From Streptomyces sp. NK08204 (GTDB taxonomy: Bacteria; Actinomycetota; Actinomycetes; Streptomycetales; Streptomycetaceae), in NCBI RefSeq assembly GCF_020400585.1, contig NZ_JAINVF010000002.1, positions 186,001 to 250,000 of the forward strand: 64,000 nt of DNA, read 5' to 3'. The stretch's first letter is position 1; each line of letters begins with the position of its first letter. Shown here piece by piece: positions 16,297 to 24,355 of this stretch. The notes under the pieces are model-generated. The model saw nothing but the letters and a program-made list of their open reading frames with translations. It did no database searches and was not told the DNA's origin. A program made the translations under genes and the position numbers.

Positions 16297-17454
16297 TCAC
16301 CCGAACAGCTGGGAACCGAGCGGGCGTTGCCGGTCGAAGCCGGGGAGGATCAGGAATGTCGCGCTGGCGGTCGTGGTGGTGAAGGGCAGCAGTGCGTCGG
16401 AGGTGTCCATGTGGGTGAGGGTGGCGGTGAAGGTCCGCAGGTCGTTCTGGAAGCTGATGAAGAGCAGGCCGGGGGCGGGCTGGTCGGTGCTGTAGGAGCG
16501 GCGGAGCATGAGACCGACGCCGACCACGGTGGCGTGCGCTCTGCGCACGTGGGCGTCCGCGGGGACGAGATAGCGCCCGTCCGGTGTCTTGGCTCCGAGT
16601 TCCGGGCCCGAGGCGGCGGTGCCGCCGGAGAGGGGTACGCCGCTGGCCCGGCGTCGCCCGAAGACCGCTTCCTGTTCGGCTACGGACAGGGCGGCGAACC
16701 GCGGCAGGTCGAGTTCCATACGCCGCAGTACGGCAAGGGTGCCGCCGGCGACCGCAGGGGGCCCGGCCAGCCACAGGTCACGTTGTTGTTCGGCGGTCGT
16801 GTGCGGGCCCACGATGCCGTCGATGAAACCGAGCGGGTTGCGTGGCGCGGTAAGGCCGTTGCCGACGGGCACGTTCGTACCGCGGCGTGCGGACTGGCGC
16901 CAGCGTTCGTGGATGCGGTCACCGGCGTGGTCCAGGAGCGCGGCGGCGACGACCGGTAAGAGCAGCGCGTCGCTGGCGCAGATCTGTATCAGCAGGTCAC
17001 CGCCGCGTGCTTGCGGGGCGATCCGCTCGCGGGAGAATCGCGGGAGGTCGGCCGCGCCGGGCAGCGAGGCACCGGCCGTGCGCACCAGCCGAGGGCCCAC
17101 GCCGACGGTCACGGTGAGGTCGCCCGGCGGCAGGCCCAGCAGCCGCGTGTCGGTGCCCGCTGTGAGTGTGCGGATGGCTTGGCCGAGTTCGGCCAGTAAC
17201 GGCCCGGGTGCCACGGTGGCACCGAGGTCGGCCACCACGGCGAGCAGGTTGGGCTGGGCCGGCTGGGGGAGCGTGATGCCTGCCTGATGGCGGCCCGTCG
17301 CCGGAATCGACACGGGCGCGGCCCCCGGGGCAGGGGCGTGCCGGCCTGGCCGGGTGGAGTCCGATGTGCACCCGGCGGTCAGGCCGGCGGCCATCATGGC
17401 GCCGGTGACATCGAGGAACGTGCGGCGTGACGGATGGCGATCGGCTCGGCGCAT
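16297..17454 (-). CDS. DyP-type heme peroxidase with Tat signal and lipobox
   Basis: The gene encodes 385 aa. The N-terminus has twin arginines (RRTFLDV, residues 10-16) and a lipobox ending in C29 (LTAGC), so the product is probably a Tat-exported lipoprotein. GFIDG near residue 210 corresponds to the DyP GXXDG motif with the catalytic Asp, and HVRRAHA near residue 305 is the proximal heme-His region. DyP enzymes oxidise dyes, phenolics or porphyrins with peroxide. Codon 166 (plus 16957-16959) is a TTA, the rare bldA-dependent leucine codon. It is divergent from a beta-helix lipoprotein that also has a TTA. Confidence 0.9.
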   Translation of the reverse strand: MRRADRHPSRRTFLDVTGAMMAAGLTAGCTSDSTRPGRHAPAPGAAPVSIPATGRHQAGITLPQPAQPNLLAVVADLGATVAPGPLLAELGQAIRTLTAGTDTRLLGLPPGDLTVTVGVGPRLVRTAGASLPGAADLPRFSRERIAPQARGGDLLIQICASDALLLPVVAAALLDHAGDRIHERWRQSARRGTNVPVGNGLTAPRNPLGFIDGIVGPHTTAEQQRDLWLAGPPAVAGGTLAVLRRMELDLPRFAALSVAEQEAVFGRRRASGVPLSGGTAASGPELGAKTPDGRYLVPADAHVRRAHATVVGVGLMLRRSYSTDQPAPGLLFISFQNDLRTFTATLTHMDTSDALLPFTTTTASATFLILPGFDRQRPLGSQLFG

Positions 17455-17541
17455 GGGGTGCAGAGTGCCACACCCGAATCGTGCATGCCGGTCATTCTCG
17501 CGCTTTTGGCCCGGGGTTGGGCGTCATGCCAGACTGGGATC
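17455..17541. promoter_or_regulatory. Shared divergent promoter region, DyP / beta-helix pair
   Basis: Only 87 bp separate the two start codons, so the promoters for both TTA-containing genes must overlap or abut. No clear operator palindrome was found. The beta-helix gene has only a weak TGGGAT ribosome site. Confidence 0.5.
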
Positions 17542-18879
17542 ATGCCTCGATTAGCTCTTCGCGGGTTGGCGGCGGTAGTGGGCACGCTGACACTGGTGGC
17601 AGGCTGCGTCGGCGATGGTGGATCGGACGACGGCCGGCGTCCGGCCGGTTCGCATGTGACGATCCGAGTACCTGCCGATGCCCCGACGATCTCGGATGCG
17701 GTGTCCTTGGCTCGGTCCGGTGACCTGGTGCTGGTCGCGCCGGGCGTGTACCACGAGTCGGTGAAGATCGGTACGGCGCGCATCACTCTTCGCGGTCTGT
17801 CCCGGGACAAGGTTGTCATCGACGGGCGGTTGCAGCAGCCGAACGGCGTCGTCGTCTCGGCGCCCGGGGTGGCCGTGGAGAACCTGACCGTGGAGAACAA
17901 CACGCAGAACGGGGTCCTGGTCACCGGTTCGGCGAAGGCGGCCGCCGGCCTGCCAGGGGGAAGCGGCGGCTACGACACCGGCGACGAGCCCGTCACCTTC
18001 CTGAAGTCGTTCCTGGTCTCCCACGTGACCGCGACCCGAAACGGTCTGTACGGCATCTATGTGTTCTCCGCCCAGAACGGTGTCATCGAGCACTCGTACG
18101 CGTCGGGCGGCGCCGACTCAGGGATCTATGTCGGCCAGTGCAAGCCCTGCAACATCGTGGTGCGGGACAATGTCGCCGAACTCAACGCGGTCGGTTACGA
18201 AGGCACCAACGCCAGCGAGGACATGTATGTGGTCGGCAACCGCCTGGTCGGCAACCGGGTCGGACTCACCACCAACTCCGACCACCAGGAGAAACTGGTC
18301 CCGCAGAAGGGCTCCGTGATCGCGGGCAATCTCATCGCCGCCAACCAGCGGACGGCCACCCCGGAGCAGGCCGACGGCGGGTGGGGCATCGGCGCCGGTA
18401 TCGATGGCGGCAGCGACAACCGGTTCGTCCGCAACCGCATCGCCGGCAACCGCAACGCCGGGTTGGTGATCACGGCGACCACCGACATACCTCCGGTCGG
18501 CAACCAGATCGTGGACAACACGTTCACCGGCAACGGCGTCGACGTCGGATGGACGTTTCCCACCGCCACGCGGGGACGGGGCAACTGCCTGCGGGGCAAC
18601 GATCTGCGCACCACCGTGCCCGCCCGGCTCGCGACGGCGGCGGCCTGCCCGGTTCCGGCCGGGGCGTCCTCACCGGCCGGCACGTGGGCGGTGCCGACGG
18701 CACCCGGTGGCATCCCGTTCACCGAGGTCGCGGCGCCTGCTCCGCAGCCGCAGTTCCCCCACGCCGCCACCGCGGGCGCCACCGCCGTCCCGCCCGTCCC
18801 GGCCCTGCCGAAGACGGAGGGCATCCAGCTGCCGCCGGCGTCCCTGCTCGCCGCGAACGCGCGGGTGCAGACATCCTGA
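17542..18879 (+). CDS. Right-handed beta-helix repeat lipoprotein
   Basis: The gene encodes 445 aa. The lipobox LVAGC (C22) follows a signal sequence. From about residue 45 the protein opens with TIRVPADAPTISDAVSLA and GDLVLVAPGVYHESVKI, the standard start of NosD/pectate-lyase-like parallel beta helices. Asn/Gly-rich rungs follow (NGLYGIYVFSAQNG, RNRIAGNRNAGLVI) to about residue 350, and the tail is Pro/Ala-rich. Such proteins bind or cleave polysaccharides or act in metalloprotein maturation; no catalytic residues could be assigned. Codon 4 (17551-17553) is TTA. The ATG at 17542 is preferred over an upstream extension because it starts the signal peptide. Confidence 0.85.
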   Translation: MPRLALRGLAAVVGTLTLVAGCVGDGGSDDGRRPAGSHVTIRVPADAPTISDAVSLARSGDLVLVAPGVYHESVKIGTARITLRGLSRDKVVIDGRLQQPNGVVVSAPGVAVENLTVENNTQNGVLVTGSAKAAAGLPGGSGGYDTGDEPVTFLKSFLVSHVTATRNGLYGIYVFSAQNGVIEHSYASGGADSGIYVGQCKPCNIVVRDNVAELNAVGYEGTNASEDMYVVGNRLVGNRVGLTTNSDHQEKLVPQKGSVIAGNLIAANQRTATPEQADGGWGIGAGIDGGSDNRFVRNRIAGNRNAGLVITATTDIPPVGNQIVDNTFTGNGVDVGWTFPTATRGRGNCLRGNDLRTTVPARLATAAACPVPAGASSPAGTWAVPTAPGGIPFTEVAAPAPQPQFPHAATAGATAVPPVPALPKTEGIQLPPASLLAANARVQTS

Positions 18880-18886
18880 ACAGTGG

Positions 18887-19729
18887 CTACCGGGTCGGGG
18901 TGGTTCCGGGTACCGGCTCGACCGGAACGTACCTGTGGCTCCCGAAATCGATGACCACCGGCTCCGGCTGCGAACCCACGCTGACACGGACCCGGTACAT
19001 GGTGCCGTCGGAGCCGATCCAGTAGCGCACGTTGCCCGCCGTACCGGAGCGGTGGGGGGCGGACGGTCCGGTCATGACGTCCACCCAGCGCCCGTCCACC
19101 TGCTCCCGCCCCCACCAGGCAGCGCCGTTCTGCGGCAGCAGTTCGGCGTTGTCCGGCCGGTCGCCGCCGAGACCGAGCGTGATGGACAGGGAGGTGTCCA
19201 GCGCGCTGCCGGACGACAGCAGCGGACGGTCGTACCAGCCCGAACGGGGCGGCGACGCGGGTGCGTGCGCCGGGACGTCCGTCATCGGGCGGACGTGCAC
19301 CGAAGTGGGCGTCCACTGGATCAGCCCGTTGCTGGACTCGTCGCGCCCGGTACCGTGCACCACGCCGTAACCGACCTTGTGCCGGTAGTCGACGGACCCG
19401 GTGACGGTCAGCCCGCCGGCAGCGCCCGGCACGGTGATCGTCACCGCGCGGCCCTGCGCCTGGTAGTTACGGAATCGCGTGATCGCGAGCCGGCCCGCCT
19501 CCTCCGTCGTCAGCGAACGCGGACCGCCGTGGCCGGAGCCGCCGTCGGCCATCAGAAACGCGGCCATCGCGGCCACGGCGACGGCCGCGATGCCGATGAC
19601 GGCCGCGGCCCGGCGGGACCGCGGCCATGGGCGCCGGTCAGCCGGACGACCCGGTGGGGCTTGCCGGATTCTCACGCTCCGCACGCGGTTCGACGCTGAC
19701 ACTCTCCGCTCCATCCTCTCGCTCAGCAA
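18887..19729 (-). CDS. Single-pass membrane protein of unknown function
   Basis: The gene encodes 280 aa. An Arg-rich cytoplasmic N-terminus (to about residue 40) is followed by one hydrophobic segment (AAAVIGIAAVAVAAMAAFLM) and an exported domain of about 215 residues. The repeated pattern of short strands (GSVDYRHKVGYGVV, YRVRVSVGSQPEPVVIDFG) suggests a beta-rich fold like LppX/LprG-type extracytoplasmic domains, but I do not recognise the family. The start may be Met1 or Met6. It lies downstream of a strong terminator that ends the LAXTG gene, so it probably has its own promoter. The 3' end is 7 bp from the convergent beta-helix gene. Confidence 0.7.
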   Translation of the reverse strand: MLSERMERRVSASNRVRSVRIRQAPPGRPADRRPWPRSRRAAAVIGIAAVAVAAMAAFLMADGGSGHGGPRSLTTEEAGRLAITRFRNYQAQGRAVTITVPGAAGGLTVTGSVDYRHKVGYGVVHGTGRDESSNGLIQWTPTSVHVRPMTDVPAHAPASPPRSGWYDRPLLSSGSALDTSLSITLGLGGDRPDNAELLPQNGAAWWGREQVDGRWVDVMTGPSAPHRSGTAGNVRYWIGSDGTMYRVRVSVGSQPEPVVIDFGSHRYVPVEPVPGTTPTR

Positions 19730-19780
19730 CCGTCCGGCGGCAGACCATGCCGAGGCCGGCCCCCGGGGACCGGCCGGGAC

Positions 19781-19826
19781 GTGATCCGCCCGTCCGCGCC
19801 GTCCGGATCGCGGACGGGCGGATCAC
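19781..19826 (-). terminator. Strong stem-loop terminator after LAXTG surface protein
   Basis: GTGATCCGCCCGTCCG (19781-19796) and its exact complement CGGACGGGCGGATCAC (19811-19826) form a perfect 16-bp stem with a 14-base loop. It begins 15 bases past the stop of the minus-strand surface-protein gene. Confidence 0.85.
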
Positions 19827-19841
19827 TGTTGGGCGGTTCGT

Positions 19842-22352
19842 TCAGTGTTGCCGGGCGCGACGACTCCGGGTCACGAACGTGATGACCAGGCCCGCACCCA
19901 CCAGCAGACCGACGGTGCCGATCATCTCCGCCAGCCCGGACGTACCGGTGTTCGCCAGCGAACCCCCGCCTCCACCGGCCGGGGCCGGGTGGTTGGCAGG
20001 CGGCGCGGGCGCCGGCGGAGTGGAGGCCGGAGGCGGCGTCGGGGTCGGGGTCGGTGTGGGAGTCGGTGTCGGGGTCGGGGCCGGCGCCTTCTTCGGGATG
20101 TACACCCCGGCGTCGATCGTGTGATCGACCCCGCCCGGCTTGTCCGGCGCCGTGACAGGTGCGTAGCCGTTGCACAACGGTCCGGTGGTCGGCGGGGTCA
20201 CATTGGAGTCGTGCGCACGGTTGCCACCGGCCCGCGGGAGCGTGAACCTCAGCCTGCTCGCCGGGGGCTGCTCGGGCACCTGGCTGGTGTCCGCGGTGCA
20301 CACGTCGAACTGCACCGTGTACTTCGCGCCCGGCGTGAGCTCGTACGCGGCGCCGACACCGCCGAAGTAGTACTCGCCGGCGGCATTGGTCCTCGTCGTG
20401 GCGACCTGTTTGCCGTCCGCGTCCAGCAGGTTGATCGTCGCCCCCGGCAGCAGTACGTGCCCCGGGTCCTGGCTCCCGTTGTGGTCGCCGTCGAACCACA
20501 CGACGTTGCCGATCTGGATCGGCGCGTTCGCCGCCGCGTACGCGATGTCACCGAGCCCGCCGGCCTTGCCGAACCCGCCCTGTTCCCGGCTGACGAACTG
20601 GAACCCGTTGGCGGCCGGGTTGTTGCCCGGGCCCTGACCGGTCGTGATGTCGAAGTACCCGGTCCCTGATGTCGCGACGTTGACGACCGGGTCGAACTCC
20701 GTGCTGACGACCCACTGCTGCTGCGGGATGTAGGCCACCGACCCCAGCGCGGTTTCCCGGTGCGCGTTGGCGTAGAAGTCGCCCGGGAAGTACTCGACGA
20801 CATCGGCGGGCTGGCCACCGTTGTTGGCGGGGGTGGCGTGGTTGGGGCAGTTCCCCGTGCCTTCCCACTGGTACTCACCGGTGGGAGTGGCGCAGACCAT
20901 GGTGATGTCACCACCGGACATGGCGTTCTCCGCCGTGTCGTTCCCCGGGCGGGGGTCCAGCCCTCCCCAGCTGAGCACGTCCATGAACCGGTCGCGGAAA
21001 CCCAGGATCATCGAGCCGTCGCGGGCGAAGGCGAGGGAGGCCAGCTCCGGTTGCGGATCGATGAAGACGTTGCCCGACTTGCGGTCGTCCCACGTGTCGA
21101 GGCTGGTGTTCCACGGGTTCCAGTGGGTGGCCTTGTCGCCGGAACCGAAGACGGTGCCGCGTTCGTACGTGAGCGGGTGGCTCAGCACCGTGGTGAACCG
21201 CTTGCCGTCGTAGGTGGAGACGAAGGCCTTCAGGTCCGTGCGCTGCTGCGTGCTCTCCGCGCTGCAGACGCCGCCGACGTACAGGGTGTTGTCGTGGACC
21301 TGGAGACCGAACGGCCGCCAGTCGTCGGGGCTCGCGCACCCCGGGTCCGGGATGGGGACCGTCGACTTGGGCGCCGCGGCGGTGGCCCCTGTCGCGTCGA
21401 AGCTCACCAGGCTGCGGGTCCGCAGGTTCACCGCGTACAGCGTGGAGCCGTCCTCCGACAGGGCCAGGCCACCGATGCTCTCCTTGCCCGGCGCGTCGGT
21501 GAACCCGGCATCCTTGATCATGTTGCCGGTGTCGTGCCGTGTCTCCGCGGCGTCCGGCACGCGGGCGAACAACTGCGGCGCCCCGGAGCCGTTGACCGGC
21601 ACCGTGTAGATCGCGTTCCCGCCCTGCGGCCCGTACGGGGCGTACCGGCGGGCGAACGCGCCCTGGAACAGCCGGGTCCGTTGCGTGTCGTACGCCAACC
21701 CGAAGGTCGTGCCCACCTGGTCCTGCGTGGCCAGCGTGGTCGGGCACGCCACATCGGTGGGACACGTGCCCCGGGTCTTCGTCCCGAACGCCACCAACGC
21801 CCGGTTGTCGGTGCTGTTGGCGCCGCTGTGGACCGGCACGAAGTACCGGGAGTCCGGCAGCGCGTAGTCGGCCGGATCCCACACCCCCGTCACCACTGAG
21901 GCGTTCTTTCCGTCCGACACATCCACGAACGACGTGAAGCTGTCGAAGTGGTTCTCGCTCGTCGACGCGGGCGCCGCCCGCAGATAGCCGTTGTACGGCG
22001 CCGGGACACTGACGTCGACGCGGTACCGGCCGCCGCTCAGCACGGTCGACCGCGACACCACGACCTTTCCGGTGGCATCCGTGACGCCGGTGACACTGTG
22101 CCCGGCGGGGTCGGAGATCTCCACCCTCATGCCCCGCTGCGGCATGTCCATCGTCGCGTTGACCACCCCGGTGCCGAAGAAGTCGCGCAGCACCTCAACC
22201 GTCAGCGTGCCGTCGGCGGTCGAAGCGGCGGCCGGTCCAGCCGTCGCTCCCACGGCGCCCCCTGCCAGCAAGAGAACAGATAGCGCGACGCGCGCCGACG
22301 GCTCCGCAAGTCTCCAGGCTGACCGGCGCGAGTTCCTGCCGAGTCGATTCAT
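19842..22352 (-). CDS. LAXTG-anchored cell-surface protein with SdrD B-like domain
   Basis: The gene encodes 836 aa. A signal peptide covers about residues 1-43. The N-terminal half has a carboxypeptidase-regulatory-like beta domain (DPAGHSVTGVTDATGKVVVS) and then a propeller-like region. Near residue 611 an SdrD B-like domain begins (IGNVVWFDGDHNGSQDPG, PGATINLLDADGKQV). A Pro-Thr repeat spacer leads to LANTG at 799-803, a hydrophobic helix and RSRRARQH. LAXTG is the motif of Streptomyces class E sortases, so the protein should be covalently wall-anchored. The start at 22352 is set by the signal peptide and a GGAG site. No sortase gene is nearby. Confidence 0.9.
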   Translation of the reverse strand: MNRLGRNSRRSAWRLAEPSARVALSVLLLAGGAVGATAGPAAASTADGTLTVEVLRDFFGTGVVNATMDMPQRGMRVEISDPAGHSVTGVTDATGKVVVSRSTVLSGGRYRVDVSVPAPYNGYLRAAPASTSENHFDSFTSFVDVSDGKNASVVTGVWDPADYALPDSRYFVPVHSGANSTDNRALVAFGTKTRGTCPTDVACPTTLATQDQVGTTFGLAYDTQRTRLFQGAFARRYAPYGPQGGNAIYTVPVNGSGAPQLFARVPDAAETRHDTGNMIKDAGFTDAPGKESIGGLALSEDGSTLYAVNLRTRSLVSFDATGATAAAPKSTVPIPDPGCASPDDWRPFGLQVHDNTLYVGGVCSAESTQQRTDLKAFVSTYDGKRFTTVLSHPLTYERGTVFGSGDKATHWNPWNTSLDTWDDRKSGNVFIDPQPELASLAFARDGSMILGFRDRFMDVLSWGGLDPRPGNDTAENAMSGGDITMVCATPTGEYQWEGTGNCPNHATPANNGGQPADVVEYFPGDFYANAHRETALGSVAYIPQQQWVVSTEFDPVVNVATSGTGYFDITTGQGPGNNPAANGFQFVSREQGGFGKAGGLGDIAYAAANAPIQIGNVVWFDGDHNGSQDPGHVLLPGATINLLDADGKQVATTRTNAAGEYYFGGVGAAYELTPGAKYTVQFDVCTADTSQVPEQPPASRLRFTLPRAGGNRAHDSNVTPPTTGPLCNGYAPVTAPDKPGGVDHTIDAGVYIPKKAPAPTPTPTPTPTPTPTPPPASTPPAPAPPANHPAPAGGGGGSLANTGTSGLAEMIGTVGLLVGAGLVITFVTRSRRARQH

Positions 22353-22441
22353 GGCATCACACTCCACACTTCTCTTGTCGTGAAAACGAAGCACTCGCTT
22401 CTCCCTGCACGTCCACTTCGTGGCCCCAGGCGCGGACGTCG

Positions 22442-22466
22442 GTCGCGAACGTCTGTCGCGAACGTC
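22442..22466. repeat. Two direct copies of GTCGCGAACGTC
   Basis: GTCGCGAACGTC occurs at 22442-22453 and again at 22455-22466, a 13-bp period, about 90-115 bases upstream of the surface-protein start. Each copy contains the palindrome TCGCGA. It may be a regulator site for that gene. Confidence 0.45.
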
Positions 22467-22477
22467 GCGGAATAAAA

Positions 22478-22502
22478 AGGGCCCACTGCTGTTGCGTGGG
22501 CC
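22478..22502 (-). terminator. Rho-independent terminator with T-tract, minus strand
   Basis: On the minus strand GGCCCAC, a nine-base loop and GTGGGCC are followed by CTTTTTATT, a classical intrinsic terminator and unusual in Streptomyces for its T-tract. It lies 126 bases upstream of the LAXTG gene start, so it either stops read-through from the upstream ATPase gene or acts as an attenuator in the surface-protein leader. Confidence 0.65.
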
Positions 22503-23738
22503 GCTTTATGGTGATCATGTGAGGATAAGTTGTAAGCGCCGCGAGCCTGAAAGGTAAACGCGCGTTCACGACCTCGGGCAGGACCGCCCTGGGTTGCCTG
22601 TTTTTCCAGCTCAATCACGGTACCGTCGCCCCCATTCCCGACCTCGCAGACCGCCATCGCGAGCAACGCGCGATATCCTATCCCCGGGAGTCTCGCCCTC
22701 ACTAGCAGAACCTCTCAAATTCATCAGGATCCGCGATAGCCTCCGAGCGCTCAGAGAAGGGCGATCGGAAAAATGTACGACTGTGAAATGTGGCCGAATC
22801 CGGTCGCGTCGGGTCCGTGCCGTCCGGATGACGCGTCTGGGACGGGCTCGTCATACAGGGGCGTTGCATAGTCGAGATTGGTCCGGTTCGCCTGCTGCAC
22901 GACCGACCTGGCGTGATAATCGGTATGCGGATTCGGACAGCAGCCTGCGCACCCGGCCCTCCCGGCTCCTGGCCGACCGAGCGCATTCCTCCTGGGAGAT
23001 CCGCGAGTTCCTGCGCGAGCGAGTCCGGGCGAGTCGGCCGCCCGGCTGCGCTGCTGCCACCACGCCGCAGGCTTTCGCGAAGCGTCTCAGCGAACGCGAT
23101 GAGAAGCCGTATCGATCACGAGGAAGGTCCTGGCCGAACACGGTCCTTGGCCGGATGGTCTCGGCCGGGTGGATGCGTGAGTACAGGGTCCTTGGTAGCC
23201 CGGGTTCGCGACCACTCGCGCGCCAAGAGGCCCTGTTGTTCCCGTCACCCTGGGCGACGCTGCCCGTGCCCACGCCTTCGCTGTCGCCGTAGCGCTGCGC
23301 TCGACTACCAGGCCCTGGCCGCGCTGCTGACAGACCGCTGCGCGGCGGCCGGGAAAGCGGCTCTGGACGGGCTGCGGCCGTCCCGCCAGACGGGGCAGCC
23401 CAATCTCGCCGTGGATCACCTGGCGGTGCTCGCGCTGGTGTCGGCGCCGCAGGGCAACGGGGAAGACGCGGCGGCCCGGCCGCGGTCCATCACACATCAG
23501 GTGTCCATGTGTGTGGCTCGCGCGCCTCCTTTCGGGCGCGCCGCGGGTCCTCGTCGACGACGGAGATCCGGTGTCCGGTGTGGATGTTGGGAATGGCGGT
23601 CTCGTGCTCTCCCCGAGTTCGCCGGCTCCCTGCCGGGCGAACGACACAAGCGCCCGGCACTGACATCGAAGGCCCCATGGGGCTCTGCGCTCACGGCCGT
23701 TGGTGTGAAGGCGGTTCGCGATGGCCGAGTCCCGTGTC

Positions 23739-24218
23739 TCACGCCAGGCGCAGTTCCGCCCAGACCGTCTTGCCCGGCGCGGCCTCGCGCGGGGCGACCG
23801 CCCAGCGGGTCGCCAGTCCCGCGACGATCAGCAGACCCCGGCCGGACTCCGTGTCGCCGGGCGGTTGTCGGTCGGGAAGCACGGGGATGCGTTCGGTCCG
23901 GGTGTCGGTGACCTCGACGCGCAGGATGTCGGTGCCGTGGGTGAGCCGGACGTGGAAGTCCCGTCCGGCGACGTGCCCGTGCCGTACGGCGTTGGCGGCC
24001 AGCTCTGCGGTGATCAGCGTGAGGGTGTCGTTGACCCGGCCGCCGTAAGGGTGCCCCCACGCGTCGAGCCGGTGAGAGACCAGCCTGCGGGCGAGGCGCG
24101 CGCCCCGAGGGGAGGAGGTGAAGGCCATCGCGAACTCGTGGAGGCTGCGGGCGGTTTCGGCCTCGGCGCCCGGGGCGTGCACCCAGGGGGTGGAGATTCG
24201 GCTGTTCATGGGGCCCAC
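23739..24218 (-). CDS. ATP-binding anti-sigma-like protein (HATPase_c_2)
   Basis: The frame encodes 159 aa; the true start may be the second Met at 24209. The GHKL ATPase motifs are TAELAANAVRHG (N box, E and N residues) and VEVTDTRTERIP followed by GRGLLIVAGLATRW (G1 and G2 boxes). Such short RsbW-like proteins bind sigma or anti-anti-sigma factors or partner with regulators. It is divergent from an XRE/DUF5753 gene and a DUF397 gene, forming the triad typical of whiJ/abaA-type loci that influence development and antibiotic production in Streptomyces. Confidence 0.9.
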   Translation of the reverse strand: MGPMNSRISTPWVHAPGAEAETARSLHEFAMAFTSSPRGARLARRLVSHRLDAWGHPYGGRVNDTLTLITAELAANAVRHGHVAGRDFHVRLTHGTDILRVEVTDTRTERIPVLPDRQPPGDTESGRGLLIVAGLATRWAVAPREAAPGKTVWAELRLA

Positions 24219-24355
24219 GCTGCCGGTGCCGTCCTAGCGTGACCAGATACGGCGCGCGCACGGAGGGTTGCTGTAAGTGGCCGGTGTGCGGGTGTAGGCG
24301 GGACGGGGCGTGACGGCCGGCGCGGGGGTGCGTTGGCCGGGGGAGGTGGTACGGG

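Larger units (their letters stand above)
22353..23738. other. 1.4-kb gene-poor region
   Basis: No convincing gene was found on either strand. The part next to the surface-protein gene (22380-22950) is visibly less GC-rich than its surroundings and holds A/T-rich words such as aataaaaagg. The part from 22950 to 23720 has short open stretches in several frames (for example an Ala/Leu-rich run near 23310-23460) but no motif, no ribosome site and incompatible frames. It may be decayed coding DNA. Long frames here are antisense shadows or extend into the ATPase gene. Confidence 0.5.

Noticed and set aside
16297..17454. The DyP gene as EfeB of an EfeUOB iron-uptake system.
   Set aside because: No efeU or efeO gene is adjacent, and the protein has a lipobox, so only a general DyP call is supported.
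20035..20085. Short tandem repeats that could be taken for a CRISPR or satellite array.
   Set aside because: They encode the Pro-Thr stalk of the LAXTG protein; there are no spacers.
22913..23911. A 332-codon plus-strand frame in the gene-poor region.
   Set aside because: It runs into the ATPase gene on the other strand, has no ribosome site and its first and last thirds are Arg/Ser/Pro-rich; only a short Ala/Leu-rich piece looks protein-like.
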